Shown here: piece by piece, positions 11,234-26,200 of the stretch | Layout: each line of letters begins with the position of its first letter | Numbering within the stretch: the first letter of the stretch is position 1 | NCBI RefSeq assembly: GCF_035582795.1 | Contig: NC_134373.1 | Location: forward strand, 33,636,501 to 33,700,500 | From: Mycteria americana | Taxonomy: Eukaryota > Chordata > Aves > Ciconiiformes > Ciconiidae | Direction of reading: 5' to 3' | Length of the DNA: 64,000 bases | Made by a program: the position numbers and the translations under genes | The notes under the pieces: model-generated | What the model was told of the DNA's origin: nothing | Databases searched by the model: none | Seen by the model: only the letters and a program-made list of their open reading frames with translations

Positions 11234-14200
11234 GTAGGTGCTCAGAGCTATTTATTCCCAATTGCATGGAATCACATGTTGTCTAAGTGCACCTCTATTC
11301 CATGAAGTCGTGGTGTCTTTGTTTAAAAAGGTCTGTGTAGAAGCTGGGATTTTTTTTTAATTTTATTCTTGCTTCTGCTGCTTCCTGCACTAATTGACAG
11401 TGGCCAGATGGCTAGATGCTGGATGCCTCAGTTTCCCCTCCTATATAAAGACAGTGGCATGCCTCAGTTTCCCCATCTATATAAAGACAGCAGTGTTACT
11501 ACCTGCTTTGGTAAACATAGCAGGTCCTGTGATGAAGGAGAAAAGATTTGATGCCATTTAGAGAAGCTTTGCTGATTTACACCAGCAAGCAATCCCCTAA
11601 GGGGGAATGCCCACCACTACCAAAGCCTCCCTTGACTCAGACTGAAGGAATACAAAGTGATGTTTGACCCACAAAGTTTGGTTTCTTTCTTTTAGCTTTA
11701 TCACTTTACTGGGAATTTATGTGGCAGATTGTCACTGCTGAGCTCTGGGTGCTCAGACCGGTTGGGAAGGACAGCTGAACCTGGGCTGTGATCTCCAGGT
11801 GCTGCTCAGCTTATTCATATTTTGAAAGCATATAAAACCAAGACTGAAATATGTCCAGCTTGGGTGTGAGAAGTTGGGAAAAGATCAAACTCTCAGCAAA
11901 TGTAAAAAATCACTGTTTCATTGCAACTAATGGAAAAATCGATCTATTTGTCCCAGCAGGGGATTTGGTTCAAACTCAGAAAACCCAAGCTCTGCCTAGA
12001 CATTTTAATGGCAGAGTGCAATCTGCAAACTTTTTTGCCTTTTGATCATCTTCCACAATAAAAATAGTGACTGTGATGGTCTTCTTGTAATTTTGTTTTC
12101 TTATTTTTAGGTATTACCTAAAGGACTCTGTAAATAGATGTCATTGCTCAGGGTGCCACTGAGAACACCTCCTTCCACTTGTTCTCTTTCTAATCTTTCA
12201 AAATACCTATTTTGATTTTGCCAGGCATCTTTTGTTCTCCTTTAAATCCTCTAATTAGACTAAACCCACTTACTTTCAAATTAAATGGCTGTGAATTCTC
12301 TGGCTGCAAATATTATTTATATTAAATAGTGTTTAGATCCATTCATTTCACAGGTTAAAACTGTAGTTGGCTGTTGCTATCAATATCACAAACTGCAGCT
12401 TTCTGTCCATTCTGGACATCTAGTTATCACAGCCATTTCTGTTTGGAATGGTTTTGGTACCTTATATTTTCTTTAAACATAATATGAGGATGTTTTGCCC
12501 CCTCATCAAAATCTGACAGCCTGTGAGCTGGGAGCTGTTTCAGTGAACTGTTTAGGAAGAGATGAAGAAACCGCATGTAGAGGAGCTCATTTTCCTCCTC
12601 AATTTCAAGGCACGGGGACAGACTGTTTGCTCCCAGTTGTGGATGGTAAACATGAGCGAGGCTGATCACAGCCAGTAGTGGAGTGGGGTTATCTGGCCGT
12701 GGCACGGGAAATGGGATTTTGCGTCTCCCAGCAGTCACACCAGACCTGCGATGGCCCCGCTTGCACCCAGCCTGCCCCATCAGATGCCAGCGTTGGCAAA
12801 GACTGACCGAGGGACAGTGTTTGTGGAAAACAAGGTCTTTAAAACAGCACCTGGAGGCTCTCTGCTTTCTCTGGGTTTAAAATCTGGTTACCCACATATC
12901 TATTACCAGACAGCAGTATCTGATCAGAAGAGTAGGGTGGACATCACTTGGCAGGGTAAAACAGTAATTGTAAGGCATTAACTACACCATATTCCTGCTT
13001 GAGCAACACATTTTTATGTAAGAAAATAATGCTCTAGCAGATCATCAGGGTGATCTTCATAGCTGAATGTGCTAAAAGCATGCGGCCTCATTCTAGCTGT
13101 AAAGAAATAACATAGTCTTTGAATCTCTTTCTCGAACAAAAGCTTTCTTAGGACCTACATTTCTTAAAAGGAAACAGTGCCCACAAGATGTATAGCCTTT
13201 TTTAAGGCGAACAATTTTCCCGTTTCTGAGATCATTACTAACGTGATTGCTAGCATTTATTTTTACGTATGTTCAGTATCATCTTGAATGACCCACATGC
13301 AAACCAGACCGGTTCTGTTGGCCGCTCCAAATGCTCAGCACTAATATTGTTTTTTAATGTATTTTCAAGGCAACTTTTGGACAGACAGACTACAGCAGAA
13401 GTATGTTGTAGGTCTTAACTGTCACATTTGTACTTGTGAACTCTGAAAATGTACTAAATTGCTTTACATTTGGTAATCAAATAGATAACAATAGAGAGTG
13501 ATAAATAATGCACGTTTAAAAAATCTGTCAATATTTAGAAATTATCAAATTCAGTCCTCAGCTGACAACTGAAACTACTAAATGCAATTACATTTCTTTA
13601 GACATGTTACTCCAGTCAGACATTTCTATTTTTTCAAAGATTAAATGGATTTTAAAAAACTAATTTTTTCAAATATTACATTGGTTAAAAATGCATTTAA
13701 ATCCTGGCATCAGAGGATAGTTTATTTCATCTGAATTCTTTGCATGTGTGATTCCAGAAAATTAATTACATTATGCAAAACCAAATGGTTTTTAGTTTAT
13801 TTATTTCATAACGCACAAAGACAAGGGAGAAAAATGCTGAAGGTAAACACAACAGACCAATTAGATGTGGCATGATACACTGCTGAAAAGATCAAACTTT
13901 GTTCAGAAAAACAATACGCAGAATACTTCAGCCAAAATGAGTGGGAATATAGTCTCTGATGTCTGTTAAGCTAAAATTTAATTGTAGAAAATTATTGGTT
14001 CTCATTACAAGGTTTTCAGTGATCGTTCTCTTTCCTAAATCTAATCTGAAAGTGATCAGCAATGCCACAGGATTGATTAGGTTGAGTAGTAATATGCTGC
14101 CAGGTTAACTTCCCCTGCACAAAGTACATAAAAAAATTCTATCTGATAGTTTTCAAATAATACACCCTGATGACTTGCTTTTAATCTTTTAAGTATGTGT

Positions 14201-17200
14201 GTGTATATACATATGCGCGTATATATATGTACATATAAATTCCATAGTGGGAATGTATAAAGATTGTTAGTTTTCTTCATGAGGGAGGAATTACCTAATT
14301 TGTTATAATGGGAACCCGCTTATATTCAGTATTTTTATTGTCAAAAATAGAAATTGTAAAACAATAGAAGTGGTAAAAGTACATTTTTACTGCAAGACAT
14401 AACAACAACTGGGACCTTGTCCTGCAAATCAGTTTGCAATAATTTTTAATACATGCCATTTTAATGGTCAGTAGATGTTTTGTACATACATTTTGGTCCA
14501 GCTATATATAACATAAACTGCACATTTAATTGCTACATCAGGATTGAGTTAAGACTAACATTTCCACTCTGCTTTGTGAGAAAGGAGGATGGGGCAAGAT
14601 GAGAAGGTGAGAAAATGACCATAGGACAAATTACGGTCCAGGTTCTCGCAAAAATCTGGGTGAGATTCTGCTTTCAGGTTGGCTCCTGCAGCTTCCTGAT
14701 CAGTAGCAGTGAAACAGGCTTGGGTGATCTGCAACCAGTGGACATATTTGGATCACTTATGCCCAGGAAAATGACCTGCCAGGTCTATGGTTTAACGCTG
14801 CCAGGGTCGAGTGATTAATTCTCTGTTGCTCTAGGAGAGTCCAGCAGTGCCCTGGATGTTTCTGCAGTCTTTTGGAAGAACATCCCGCTCATGTACTTAA
14901 TTTAGCAGAATAACACATTCATTTTTCTCAATAACAGTAATGTCAGCAAAAGGGAGAAGGCAGAAACTCAGTCTGTGCTTGCCTGCTGCTACTATAAAAA
15001 AGCAGACTTAATTAGGAAAATTGACTGTATTTCAAGGAAATGGACTGTATTTCAAGGAAATATTGCCCACAATCAGTTGATAGGGTTGCATGGGGAATGT
15101 GAGCATAAGAAGGGTAAATCCTGTGGAGGGGATGTAAGTTTTAAGAGGAAAAGTGATTCCACTGCTTTTAAAATTTGCAGATCAGAGCTGTCCCACCTGT
15201 CTGCGACCTCCTGACCGTCTTGAAAAAGGAGGAAGAAAACTGTGCTGAGACTCTCTCCCTGGAGGCGAAGAACAGAACGGCTGACAACGATCTGCTCCTG
15301 AGCTCAGGTAAAGGCTGAATGAATGTGCAAAATAAAAACTGCTCTCAAGTGAGCTGGGTGGCCTCAAAATCAGATGCCCCCACATTCCTTCCCATAGGAG
15401 GCATGGACCTTGTATGCATCTATCATTTAGGAGCAGAAAACCAGGTAAGATCTGTTATAAGGCTCCGAGAGTGGGATTTTGACCATACTGTGACAGCAAG
15501 AGTCGTAGGAGCTTTAAAACTCAGCTGCTCAACTGCAGTCCTCACAACCAGGGAGCACATCAGCAACAAAGTCTTGCAAATCGCAGAGGACTTAGAATTC
15601 TTCTCATCTTGAACAAGGATATTTTTATAAAGTCAGCCCAGTAAGTGCAAATTTACTTAACTATATTTGCCTTCAAAATCAATGAATATCAGCAGCCAAC
15701 ATTTAAATCACAGCCATTAAATCATGGCCTGCAGGTCCTCGTTGCTTCCTCCTTGCTCTAACTTACTGTCACATAACAGAGCTCTTGCATTTCAGAGAGG
15801 ATTTATCATCATATAAAGGAGTTTTTTGGCCTGGGAAGGTCTTGTGGTACTGAGTCCTCATCATGTAGACAGATTTCCTTTCACAGCTGAGCAAGTGCAT
15901 TCATGTGCAAGGGGAATCAAAGAGATAACTGCAAGCAATTATTGAAGCTTGCCTATGAACTGAGTGTTAGCTCCCCCAGGCAGCAGTTGGGTCAGCATCT
16001 CGCAGAGTACGTTGGATGCAGGCAACAGATGTGACTAGTTTTTGTGCATGACCGGCCATCACCACTAAGGATGGGTTTGTGTCATTCACAGCATCTCGCA
16101 GAGTGAACTGTTTTCTGGGTAATTTTTGTGGACCATCACAAGGCAGGGTCCTCACCAGTGTGGAAAGTGAAGGAGCTCCTGTGAGATGTGCAGTGTGCAG
16201 GGTGTCCTGGCCAGAGATAAGCTACTGTGTGGAGCAACAGTTGAGGCTTTTTCTTCGTTTCAAAGCCTTCCTCTCTAGCAGAGAGTCTGAGAGACACAAA
16301 ACTGTTTCAGGATGACCTGACCCAAAGGCAGGACTCAGAGGGAAGGTCTATTGCTTGGTTTCGTAGGATGCCTAGCATTTTTCTCTCTTTGTTTTATCCC
16401 TGTGACCCTTGCAGACTGATGGGTGTGAGCACAGCTTCAGGGCATTATGCCCATGTAGCAGTGACAGGGTACTTCATGGCAGGTTGCCAGATACTCCAGA
16501 ATACAGATCTGTCCCATTACATATAAGAAGTTTAATTATATGAATAAGTCAGTATCGTTTGTTTCCTTCCCCAGTGCCTTTCACCAAAGAGGAGGGTGGT
16601 TTGACAACCTATCTATTTTTCTGCTTTGATCCTGTGACATAGCTCTAATGTTGAGCTCTGCATTTCCTCTGCACCAGAGCTCTGAAGATGCAAACAAGTT
16701 AAACTTCACAGGACCGTGCAGGTGTGGACCAGCACTAGCATTAGCACGCAGTACCATTTTAGAGATGGTCTCATTTTATCTCAGTCAAATAGTAGCTCCT
16801 CAGCAGAGACTTAATCCAGTTTTAAGTTGGATCCAAATCTTAAAAATTCCCTCCAGGCCTTTTGTTACTGGAAATTTTTAAACAGGGTAATTCTACCCTC
16901 TGTGCCCCTCTCCCCAAATCTACAGAGAGAGAAGTTAAAAGTATAGGATTGTGTTAAATCTTTGAGAAAGCATTTCCAATGGCTGTCAAAATTGCTCTTT
17001 TAACACTACAAGTCAGATCAAACAAGGCATACTGCCGTGGGCTCAGGGCTACCCACATAGCAGAAAGCTTTAAGATGAAAGTGGCCAGAGTGACTAAGCC
17101 CCTCTCTGTCTCTGTAACTCTGCAAACACACCTTCTTCTGGCAGTGAAACCCCAGAAGAATAAACAGGGGTAAGATGCACATCTTTCCCCAAGTAATGGT

Positions 17201-20200
17201 TCCCAAAGAGAGAGCCCAGGAATTTTATTCTACTGGTCTTTACTCAAGGAGGGTTTGTTACCTTGGTAAATTATGGAGTAATGCCTTTGTTCTGGGAAAC
17301 AATCCATCTGAAAATACCTCTGGTCTTTGACTATCTGCATGTCTGAGTCTGTGTGCAGAAAATCCCATACAGGGACTTCAGTTTGAAGAAGAGAGAAACA
17401 AAGCTCTGGGGATTCAGTGCATGTCCTTGGTGGGTCACACAGGGAGAGAGAAAGGCGGCTTTGCAGGGTGTAGATCACCTTCCGTACCCCATCATTCCTG
17501 CACCTACCCCAGAAGCTTTGACTGGTGCAGGCAGGAAGAAGGGCAAAGCAGGGGACAAGCTTCCACAGTGCCATCTCTGCTGTGGTGCTCACATCTCTGT
17601 GAAAATGGCACAAACACACAGGATGAGTTGCAGGTGAATCAGGCACAAAGTACCTGAGCAGTAAGTGTTTCTTATCCTCCTGCAGTATATGAAAAAAGGG
17701 ACTCTGCCCTTGTGATACTGTTAGCTTGGAGGAGGGAGAAGTGTTATATTAATGTAACCCAAGTCATGGTTATGCTCTTTTTTGTGCATAAGCAAAAATG
17801 GGATAACTCTCTCAGGTGCAGGGAGCAGGGGAGGAAAGCTGCTGGAGGTCTGGGACCTCTGGTCGTGGTGACACCGTGTATTGCTGCTAGGGGAATGCTT
17901 TATTTGCTACTTGAGGGAGGTCCCAAAGAGCACAGGGACATCAGGGAGGTGCTGCTGTGCTCTGCCTCCACACAGGAGGCCCTTTAGCTAGGTAGGGGTG
18001 GGTGGCACTGGCTTTGCTCCATGAGGAATGGCAAGAAGCCCACCTGCAGGAGGAATGGCTCAGCTGGTTTTTGCTTTCTCCTCCTGGGAAGAGACCATCC
18101 CAACATCATAATTTGGCCAGGTTTTTCTGTGCAACGAGTCTGATTTGGGGGCTTTATGCCAGTGGTGTTGGCATGAAGGTTCGATAACCGAAACAATGCA
18201 GCATGGCTAGGCATAAATATCACCCAAGGTGATGTTTCATTTGCCATTAAACTATTGCTTTGAAGTAAATGGTTACCAAGTCCTATAAACATTGGCACAG
18301 CGAGGACACCAGAGCTGAGGTGCCTTGGCTGTGAAAAGCTCTGTATTTCCAGGCACTAGGACGTTGTGCAGGAGGAAATCAATATGTTTCTAGAAATGTA
18401 AATATTTTTGTCAGGGTAATGGAGGCTGGCCTTATAAAGCATGAAGCGTTTGAATAGAGCACTCAGCACTTCCTCTCCTCCGCTTTCAGTGAGCGTGCAG
18501 GGCATTCAACACACGCCAGGACCCGCCAGGCATAGGGTGGTCCTGGCATGCTCCAGTGTCCTCTTTATGGCCTGTCATGTTACAAAACCCACAGAGAAGG
18601 CTTTGCTAAAACCAATGACAGTGAGCAGAGGCAAAAGGGAACCAGCCTGAATGATTTCAGCCTATGTCTGGAGAAGAGCAAAATAAGAAAGACCAGGATT
18701 GCAGTTTCTCTGTAGCACAAGGGGCATCAACCGTAGGTCTTCTCTATTAACACTCTGCACTGCAGGCCAAAATTAATCCATGCCAACTTCTAGCACCTAA
18801 GCAAGATGTTTAAGTTGAGATCACCGTCATGCTGTGCTCCATTGACCATCAGCTCCCTGATGCATTTCTACCAGCCCTGCCAGAAGGCAACACAGGAACA
18901 TCTTTCCCAGAGGGTGCAGCTGGAAAAGCCTCCCTCTCACCCTGACTGTAAGAGGAGACCATGACAAGCCTAGCCTTAAAATAAGCAGCCCCTGCACCTA
19001 ACTGAGGGAAATGGGGTGAATCTGGGCAGTGTTGGTCAGTCCCTGCAGGTGATGGAGGCCTCAGGTGGCAGAAGGTGCAGGGAGGGCAACTGAGCCAGGG
19101 GCTCATGCCTGCAGAGAGCCCAGCGGGACTCCAGGTTCAATGGCTGCTCTGAGATGGGTCCTCCAACAGGGAGGTCACACTGTCAGAGGCCTGGCCTCGG
19201 AAAGAACAACAGTACAGGCAGATTGTGCCAGCATATTGGTGTGAACCCACGTTTTGCCTTGGCCTGTAAATGTGATGATCTTCCCTTCACAGGCCCAGGG
19301 ACTGGCAGAGCTTGGCGAAGTTTTGCTCTCCTGCAGCAGAAAAGCCATTGAGACCCACAGCCAAGCCTAGCAAGTGGTCTGTTGGTGTTATTCACGCCAG
19401 CACAGTCCTGGCATAGTGAAAGAAATGAAGAAGCGGAGGAGTATTTATGGTCGTACAAGGATAACATTGATACTGTTCCTCTCTGCCCTTTCCCCAGTAT
19501 CGTTCTGAAGCTGTTTAAACTCCTAGTCAAGTTGTATCTTTTTCTGTTTACAAAAGGATTATGTAAGGAAAACAGGGTGACTCAAAGTGGAAGCTTTAGA
19601 AAGACTGAAAAGTGAGCTAAAAAATTCATATCTGGTTTCCTTCATCTTTCCAGGGCCATTCAATAGTTACCAGAAGACAGATGGGTAGCCAAGGGCCTGA
19701 TAGAAAGTTCACAATGGCCCAAGTTGCCCTTTGTCTGGCTAGCAGAGACCAGTGGAGTCAAGGACCAGAATGGGATGGGCCTGGAGCTTGCTGGGGCTGG
19801 TTTGAAGCAAGCAGAACCTGTTCTGTCCTATCCAGGTCTCCACAGGTCACAGCAGGACTCGCTCTGTCTCATCCAGCTTGCTTTTCAGAGTACTGAGCAT
19901 CTTTGTTCCTGTAGCAGCCTTGGTCCTTGGGAGACATTGCATGGTGTTTCATTGCTTGGAGATGTTTCATAGTGTTTCGTTGTTGGGAGAAGTTTCATGG
20001 TGTTTTGTCACTGGGAGATGCTGCATGGTGTTTTGTTGTTGCCCCCCCAGGCAGATGTGCTGGAATGTGGGATAACATGAGCTGCTGGCCTTCATCCGCA
20101 GTGGGAGAGACTGTCAACGCTCACTGCCCTGAATTCTTCCAGATGCTGACTGGGAAAAAAGGTAACACTAAAAATATGCTTTTCTTGCCCAGGTGTTTTT

Positions 20201-23200
20201 TATTGTTATTTTATTTTAAAATGTGTTATTTACAAAGATGCCACTGTCAGGTCTGAACTTGAAGTGAAATTGTGTCCCTGCTTTTAAAGACTGATGATCA
20301 CTTAGCAGCTCTATTTCCAACTGTAAGCTAAACGTCGGAAAGCTTGGAGTTAAAGAAGCAAGATGTTTTAAGTGTTTATTTTTCTTAGCCAGGTGGAGAA
20401 AAATGCAGGAAGTAAATGCTATCCTGAAAAGCAGTTTTTTAGCATTGTTTCTTAAAGGAAATAATTTTCTCCACTCAGGCTCTGTGTTTATGTATTTCTG
20501 TCCATCTTTCCCTTCTAATAACTCTTAGAGCCAGTGGCTGATCTCATCTGAACTTGACGGGGACAAAACTCCACACAGCATTACATTCATACAAGTTTTG
20601 GCAAAACAGCCAGCCAGGTAGGGGGAAAAGATCCTTTTTTTGCCTCCATCAAGAGGAAATCTGTACTGGGGGTTCATCCTTTGGCTGTGACAGGCTCTAC
20701 ACAAGTGGCACAAATTCACGGGAACTTAGGTTTCATGGCTCACCAAACGACTTACTCAAAAAGAGATAAGCTCAAGCAACGTTTGTTGTCCTTTCTCTGG
20801 GATTTCTAAGCTGGAAATGAAGTGAAATTTATTCTCAGTATACTACAGTAATCACGAGCCATTAAGTAGTTCCTGCCTTCTTTCTGTTCAGTTCTACTTT
20901 TCAGCGATGCCCAAGAAATGTGCTTACATTTCTCTTTAACAAGTTAAAGATTCAAATCGGAGGATTTTGCATTCTTCAGTTATAGGACACGGATTAATGA
21001 GGTCCAGTACTTACAGAAAAGCAGACAGATTCGTTTTATGGAGGGAGGAACAGGAGACAAAGTATTAGATTGTCTAATAAAGATTAGATAAGTCAGAGGA
21101 GAAGCACTCAGTGCTCTTTAAATAAAATCAGACATGAGCCATTCAGATTAAAATAAATACCGTGCTACTTTCTGTACACACAAACAGTAGCTGCCCATTG
21201 AATCCTATAATCTGGTTTAAAGACAGAGGATAAACTACACAAAGACACAGATCGCCGAGGAAATCATCTGTCCAGCATGCACTCACGAATCTTTAGCATA
21301 ACTGATACTGGCCTTTAAATGTATTAAATGAAATCCCTGCTGGTACAGCCACTAGAGGGAACCGCTCCCTGCCTCTGGCCCTTGCACCGGGAAGGAAAAC
21401 AGGAATTCGTACATCCGAAGGTCATAATTACATCTCAAATGTGCATTGCATTATCTTGAAGACAGTCTAACAGCTTTAAACTTTAGTTGCCCTCCTTGTC
21501 GAGAAGCTGAGACCTGAACCACTTCTGATAAGCAATAATCAGAGTGACGGTGTTCAAAACAGAAACCCAAGACATGGTCCGTTGGCATTTGCATCTTATT
21601 TTGGTCTCTGCATCTGGCATTTTGGGTCAAAGTCAGCAATAGTTTTTTCTCATTCTCATAGCCACATTCTCCTCTGATTTTATACTGTGGTTGGCTTGTG
21701 ACTCATGCATTTAATCACTGCTACAGTTGTTGCCCTGTTTGAAGCAATTTTGCAAAAGAAAAACAAAGATCTGTTTGCTTGAAAAAGAAGCAAAAGTTTT
21801 CTCTCCTCACCACTTACAAAGCAGATGGGCAGCCACAAATGCCAAAGACCCATACGTTAAGGGACACAGATAGCTCTGAGCTCTGACCAAACCCTGGTCT
21901 CCGTGCTGTTGAGCTTTGTGCTGACATCTAGACTTGCATTTGCAGCCTAGGCTGTCTGGCCCCTTCCCACATAACAGAACAAAGAAACAAAATGATCTGG
22001 AACCAAGCAACATAACTGAGGTTCACATGCAGACCTGCACACTGTCTCAGGCAAGAAATGAGGAAAGGTGTGATGACTGTGAGGATTCAGAGGCAGAGGA
22101 GAAGGCCACATCGAATGGCCCCAGTTCCATAGCCATCCCTTTAGCCAGTGTTCCCCCTTGCCTAGGCAGCTCCAAAAGCCTGCAAGGCACCAGTAAACAA
22201 CGAAGCAGATTGTTAGAGAGACTGCTGACTCTACTCCGAGTAGGGCATGCTGCAGTTTCCCCAGTGTGTGTGTCACCTATAAGCAACTAGCATTGTTGAA
22301 ATTGTGCTTACGTCCATCAATATAATATGCCCTGCATAATCTCCCATGCTTTGCATACAACACAATCGCATGCACACACCAACACAGAACTTCACCTCTT
22401 CTTGTCTGATCTACTTTGACATCTCCAGGCAAAAACCAGTTACAGGCATGTTTACAAGCACAACACTCTGTTCTGAGTTAAGTACATGTGTCTTAATAAT
22501 TGAAGCTGAAGTAGAGAATTTGGCACCATACCACGCCCTTGGTGGGTGCCAAAGCAGGTTGGGGAGAACTGTTTGGGAGAGCTGTTTCTCTCCTCTTGTT
22601 GCTGCAATGCAGCAGGGTATAGAAAATCTGGCTTTAAAAGCAAGCCTAGCCCTTCCAAAGATGCTAAGCTGGAACTTAAAAGCATCAGAAGAATAGTCTG
22701 ATACTGACACACCCAGAGCTCTTCCCACTGGAGATCTCAGCATGTTTGCTGTGCCTTGCAGTTTTACAGAGGTGAGTTCAAATCAAGTGCAGACATCCCC
22801 TCAGGTCACCAGAATTAGCCCAGAGGTAGCAGGAGCCCTGACTCTGTCCTGACGGTCCCAGCAGGGCTCCAAACAGCATAAACCAGTGCCAAACACTGCT
22901 GCATATGCATCTCCCTCCATTTCCTCAGCACTGTGGGGATGTTTTGCAGGAACTGGATGCCCTAGAGTCCCTATGGCTAAATGTGTGGGCAAAAATAGAC
23001 TTTTATGGTGCCTTCTGGCAAGGCTTCTACTAAGAAGGGCTGCTGATTTCAGGCCATCTCTAAGTCCTTGCTGGTATTGCCATTACTGCAGCAAAGCCAG
23101 GATTTCACTCCATGTTTCTAAAGTGTGGCTCCTACCTGACACATTAATGAGATTAGGACTGTGGGCAGTGGTTTTATTTCTTTGTAAAAGTTTCTCTTCT

Positions 23201-26200
23201 CTTCAGTGCAAAACCTACATGCCTGCTAGGGTCATTTTCTTCCAGTGAGATTTTAGGGTGTGTAGGGCATGACTTCCCACTTGCACTTTAGTGCCAAACA
23301 TGAATATGGACATGTTCAAACTTGTCCTATTCAACCATGTGCAACTTGCTGGGGATCCATCTCACTCAGCTTTAGAAGTCTAAAAGTCAGGCGGCCCAGC
23401 AGAAGCGGGTCAGACAAACTGCCCTCTGCAGATACCTGTCTGAATTAGATGAATTCTGCAAATGCCTCTTTTTCTCCACTGACTGGAAAGACAGCCATGA
23501 GGGACACGGTTGGACTCAAGCATTTAGCTTTCAGAAGGCTAACTTAAGTGAGGGGAATCCCATTCTAGCCTTTAATTTGCAAGTAAGCAAGGAAATCAAC
23601 AGTGTAAGACAATGCCCAGACCTGGCTGTGAGGACAAGCTTTTTAGTTTTCATTTAAATCTCACCAAAAATCTGTGACCATCTAAAGTTTTGTGTTCTCT
23701 TCAGACCATGACAAACCACAGTGAGGAGGTGGGAGCATTCAGGAAAGTATCAGGTTTGCATGGAGTATGAATCTGTGATTGAACAAGTCATGTGTTTGCT
23801 GATCTTGGAATACTGGCCAAGAAACACCAGATGTACCGAACAGTATTATTTATGTTGCAATTAATAAAAACACATCCATCACAGTCATCCCTGAGTGGGC
23901 AAACAATATTATGACCCACACAAGTACTCTGGGCAAGTATCAACATAATTAGCTCAGCTGTATTTCACCTCCAGCTATGCAGAGTGCACTGCCTGGGGGA
24001 AAATACTCTCTTTGGTCTTGGAGCAAGCGTACACGTTGGTGACTGACCCCTGAGGAGAACAAAGATACAATTGGAAATGATGACACCTGGTTTTGTCTTT
24101 TTTTGTTGTTACCACACAGGTTTTGTCTACCGAAACTGTACGAGCGAGGGTTGGTCAGACCCATATCCAAGACCTGATATCGCTTGTGGCTACAATGTCA
24201 ATGACACAACAAATGAGGCAAGAGTGAGTCTGAGTGCCCCTGACCACAGATCTGCCGCTTTGGGGCCCTGGGGGAGGAACACGTTAAGGAGAGACTGAAT
24301 GATGTTGTGATTTAACTCAGGTGGGGTTATTGTTACAGGTGTTTTTCAACATAAATGCTTCCTCCACATGATCAGAATGGGTTGCTCAGGGTAAAACTTC
24401 AGTAGCTGATTTTATAAGAAAATTTATTTGTTAAGTAGGAGGAGACACCTTTCTCTTGGTATGGGCTGATTTCTACCAGATAGTCAAAGGTAAAGATGTG
24501 AATATATGTTCCACTGCAGCGTTCCTATTTCATGACTCTGAAGACCATGTACACCATTGGATACTGCACCTCCCTTGTGACGCTGACGATAGCCTTAGCG
24601 GTCCTGGTCTCTTTTAGGTGAGGAGAAGCATCTCTGGTTTGTGTTTGGCCAGGACTTCTGGTCATCTCAGCTGACACAGATCCTTCTGTTGGCTTTCAGG
24701 ACAAGTTAAAAATTGGAGTATTTCACAAAACTGTGACAAAATCAGTGACAAAAATGATGTCTGAGTCTTGTCTCCCAGAAGATGTCAGGGCTGCTCCTCA
24801 TATTCTGCTCTCCTGTCCTTTCCAAAATGTAGCTGGACGTATTTTGCAGACTGGTGTTCGCACCACCTCCTACTGAGGTGTTCCCGTGAATTCAGTGTCC
24901 CTCGGGCAGAGCGTCTTTCCCCCTACTGTTCTTTCCTCCACTTGAGACTGTGGCTAAAACTTTGCTCTAAGTGCCACTGCACTGACTTCTGGGAAGGTGT
25001 TTCAGGTTTACAGCAATGATCTGACAGTCAGCTTATCTTCACGCATCCTTGTAACCTGGAATTTGTACTTTGCTGCTTATTCAGTGAAATGAATTTCCCT
25101 TACAATAAGAGTCAGGGTGGCACCTCCAGGCAGAAGGAACCCCAACTACTTTGCAAACTCATCTTCAGGCTGCATGGCCTCCGGACCCAGATTATGTGGA
25201 GATTTAACACAGAAAACAAGTCAGGCACAAGTGCGCTGTGCAGGCAAACCAAATAAATCCACCCAGGTGTGGATAAACACCTTGGGTTCATGTTACTCCA
25301 GAAAAGAGGGAGCGAGGCTAGATCAAGCATATTGGCGTGAAATCGTGATTCCTCTGGCAACGTTCAGCTTGTTTTAGTACCTGAGTGGAGCAGATGTGAC
25401 TTTAGCTTTTTAAGGTCCTCTCTAGGATATCCCTCTTGGGAAATGCATTAGTCTTCCTTTCAGACAGAAAACCAGCATTCTTAATTTGTCAGTTTAGCAT
25501 TAATAAGGATTGAAACCTGCTGTTTACAGCCACAAGCTACCCACATTGGCTAGGAATGTGTCTTCACAGGATCTCTCTCTCTTTTTGTAACAGAAGACTC
25601 CGCTGTACAAGGAACTACATCCACATGCATCTCTTCACATCGTTCATTTTGCGAGCCTCATCCAACTTCATCAAGGATGCCGTTTTGTTTTCCTCTGAAG
25701 ACACGAATTACTGCGGAGCATACACGGTAACCCTCTGCCTTCCAGCTTGCTCTACGCCTCTGTTTCCCAGCAGGATCCCAGCAGCAGTTAGTGTGCAGGG
25801 AAGGAAATCTCTGTCTCAGCTTTCTATTCAGCATGAGGGGTTATGGGAGAGGAAAGGTATGCCCTGTCCCTTCTCCATCACTCAGTCCTGCATGTTGGTT
25901 GTTCCTGGCTGAGATTTCCCCGTTTGGGAGGACTCTGCATGGATGACGGCAGCATGAGGACACAAAAGCAGCCCAGGCTGGAGCATACGCACAGAAACCC
26001 AGGTGTGGTTCCTCCTGGCTATAGATGCTCTTACAAGTATTGGAGCAGAGGGTATCCAGGTCAGTCTGAAGTAGGTACCTGCATTCATCATCTTGATTGC
26101 GTTCATTAGATGGCCACAGAAGACAGCAGGAGTTCAGCACATTGACCCAGAAATGCCTAAACACGGGTGTCTCAGGCTGTGAACACAGGATACACCACCA

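Larger units (their letters stand above)
11234..15180 (+). other. SCTR: SCTR intron 1
   Basis: Contains a 36-base tandem duplication (11423-11494), a TG/TA microsatellite near 14193-14238 and a 20-base duplication near 15023-15061. Long AT-rich stretches hold no conserved frame. Confidence 0.8.
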
